From the NCBI GenBank assembly GCA_002314265.1, contig DCEW01000023.1:272-6719 (forward strand): DNA of 6,448 nt, in the 5' to 3' direction. The notes below the pieces were generated by a model. The model did no database searches. It worked only from the letters and a program-made list of their open reading frames with translations, and had not been told where the DNA came from. The first letter of the stretch is position 1; each line of letters opens with the position of its first letter. Position numbers and translations under genes: made by a program. The stretch comes from Flavobacteriales bacterium UBA1820. GTDB lineage: Bacteria; Bacteroidota; Bacteroidia; Flavobacteriales; UBA1820. Positions 6,229 through 6,448 of this stretch are shown piece by piece.

Positions 6229-6260
6229 CGAAAATAATACAAAATATGGATGATGTCAAA
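6229..6260 (-). promoter_or_regulatory. Candidate promoter of the small secreted-protein gene
   Basis: On the minus strand, TTTG (6257-6260) matches the -33 element and TATTTTCG (6229-6236) is one mismatch from TAnnTTTG, with a 20-nt spacer. Transcription would begin near 6223, leaving a leader of about 45 nt before the ATG at 6177. The alternative TATTTTG just upstream has a one-base-short spacing inside the motif. Confidence 0.4.
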
Positions 6261-6296
6261 TGAGGCACATGGTCCCGAAAGGATCTTTGATGCATT

Positions 6297-6318
6297 ACAC
6301 TTTAGTGAAACAAAGTGT
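6297..6318. repeat. Perfect 7-bp inverted repeat upstream of the secreted-protein promoter
   Basis: ACACTTT (6297-6303) and AAAGTGT (6312-6318) are perfect inverted copies around an 8-nt loop. No T-tract follows on either strand, so it is not a typical terminator. Its place about 40 bp upstream of the predicted -33 element would suit a regulator-binding site, or a leftover hairpin from an upstream transcript. Confidence 0.4.
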
Positions 6319-6397
6319 GTATGTTCCTGAAGCGATAGATATGAGCGGATTCGTGCCTTTTTGTGGCAAAACACGAGTTGCTGCAGGGGGAAGGGAT

Positions 6398-6433
6398 CGA
6401 TGCGGGGGCAAGCGTGTACGGGCAAGCGATGCG
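6398..6433. repeat. Short tandem-like direct repeats at the right edge
   Basis: GGGCAAGCG occurs at 6406-6414 and 6420-6428, with a 14-nt period, flanked on both sides by CGATGCG (6398-6404 and 6427-6433). There are only two copies. Further copies, if any, would lie beyond the window. Confidence 0.4.
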
Positions 6434-6448
6434 TGAAAGCGAAAGCCC

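Larger units (their letters stand above)
6178..6448. other. Gene-free region at the right edge
   Basis: I see no supportable gene in these 271 bases. It holds a candidate promoter, a 7-bp inverted repeat at 6297-6318 and short direct repeats at 6398-6433. The only open frame on the minus strand (6425-6174, starting from TTG) has an unconvincing composition. The right-hand part may belong to the flank of a gene outside the window. Confidence 0.5.

Noticed and set aside
6174..6425. An 83-codon minus-strand frame ending with an ATGA overlap onto the secreted-protein gene
   Set aside because: It needs a TTG start with no ribosome site, its composition looks random, and it covers the candidate promoter and inverted repeat. 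The overlap is probably chance.

Overview
The window looks like a piece of a GC-rich Bacteroidota chromosome; a gut Rikenellaceae/Alistipes-type genome is a guess. The evidence is three candidate promoters that match or approximate the Bacteroidota consensus (-7 TAnnTTTG, -33 TTTG), weak or absent Shine-Dalgarno sites in front of A-rich leaders, and a lipoprotein M13 peptidase of a kind common in that phylum. All six supported genes lie on the minus strand, so the biological reading order runs from high to low coordinates.

From the right: 6178-6448 holds no supportable gene, only a candidate promoter, an inverted repeat and short direct repeats. Next comes a small secreted protein of unknown function (6177-5800), visibly more A/T-rich than the rest. 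A 259-bp intergenic region follows, ending in a good Bacteroidota promoter with a small hairpin in the predicted leader.

The core of the window (5540-2023) is a compact four-gene operon for corrinoid-dependent methyl transfer: a URO-D-fold zinc methyltransferase (381 aa), a MtaC/MetH-like cobalamin-binding corrinoid protein (213 aa), a stand-alone MetH-reactivation-like protein with a C-terminal Cys cluster (225 aa), and a second, MtaA/MtbA-like URO-D-fold zinc methyltransferase (332 aa). Gaps are 32 bp, a 1-nt TGATG overlap, and 22 bp, and a strong Rho-independent terminator closes the unit. The simplest model is that one URO-D protein moves a methyl group from an unknown methylated substrate onto the corrinoid protein, the second passes it to an unknown acceptor (probably a thiol), and the MetH-like protein keeps the cobalt active. 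The substrate, the acceptor and the direction of flow cannot be read from the sequence.

After a 204-bp gap with its own TAACTTTG promoter element, an M13-family zinc metallopeptidase lipoprotein starts at 1761 and runs off the left edge, missing its C-terminal end.
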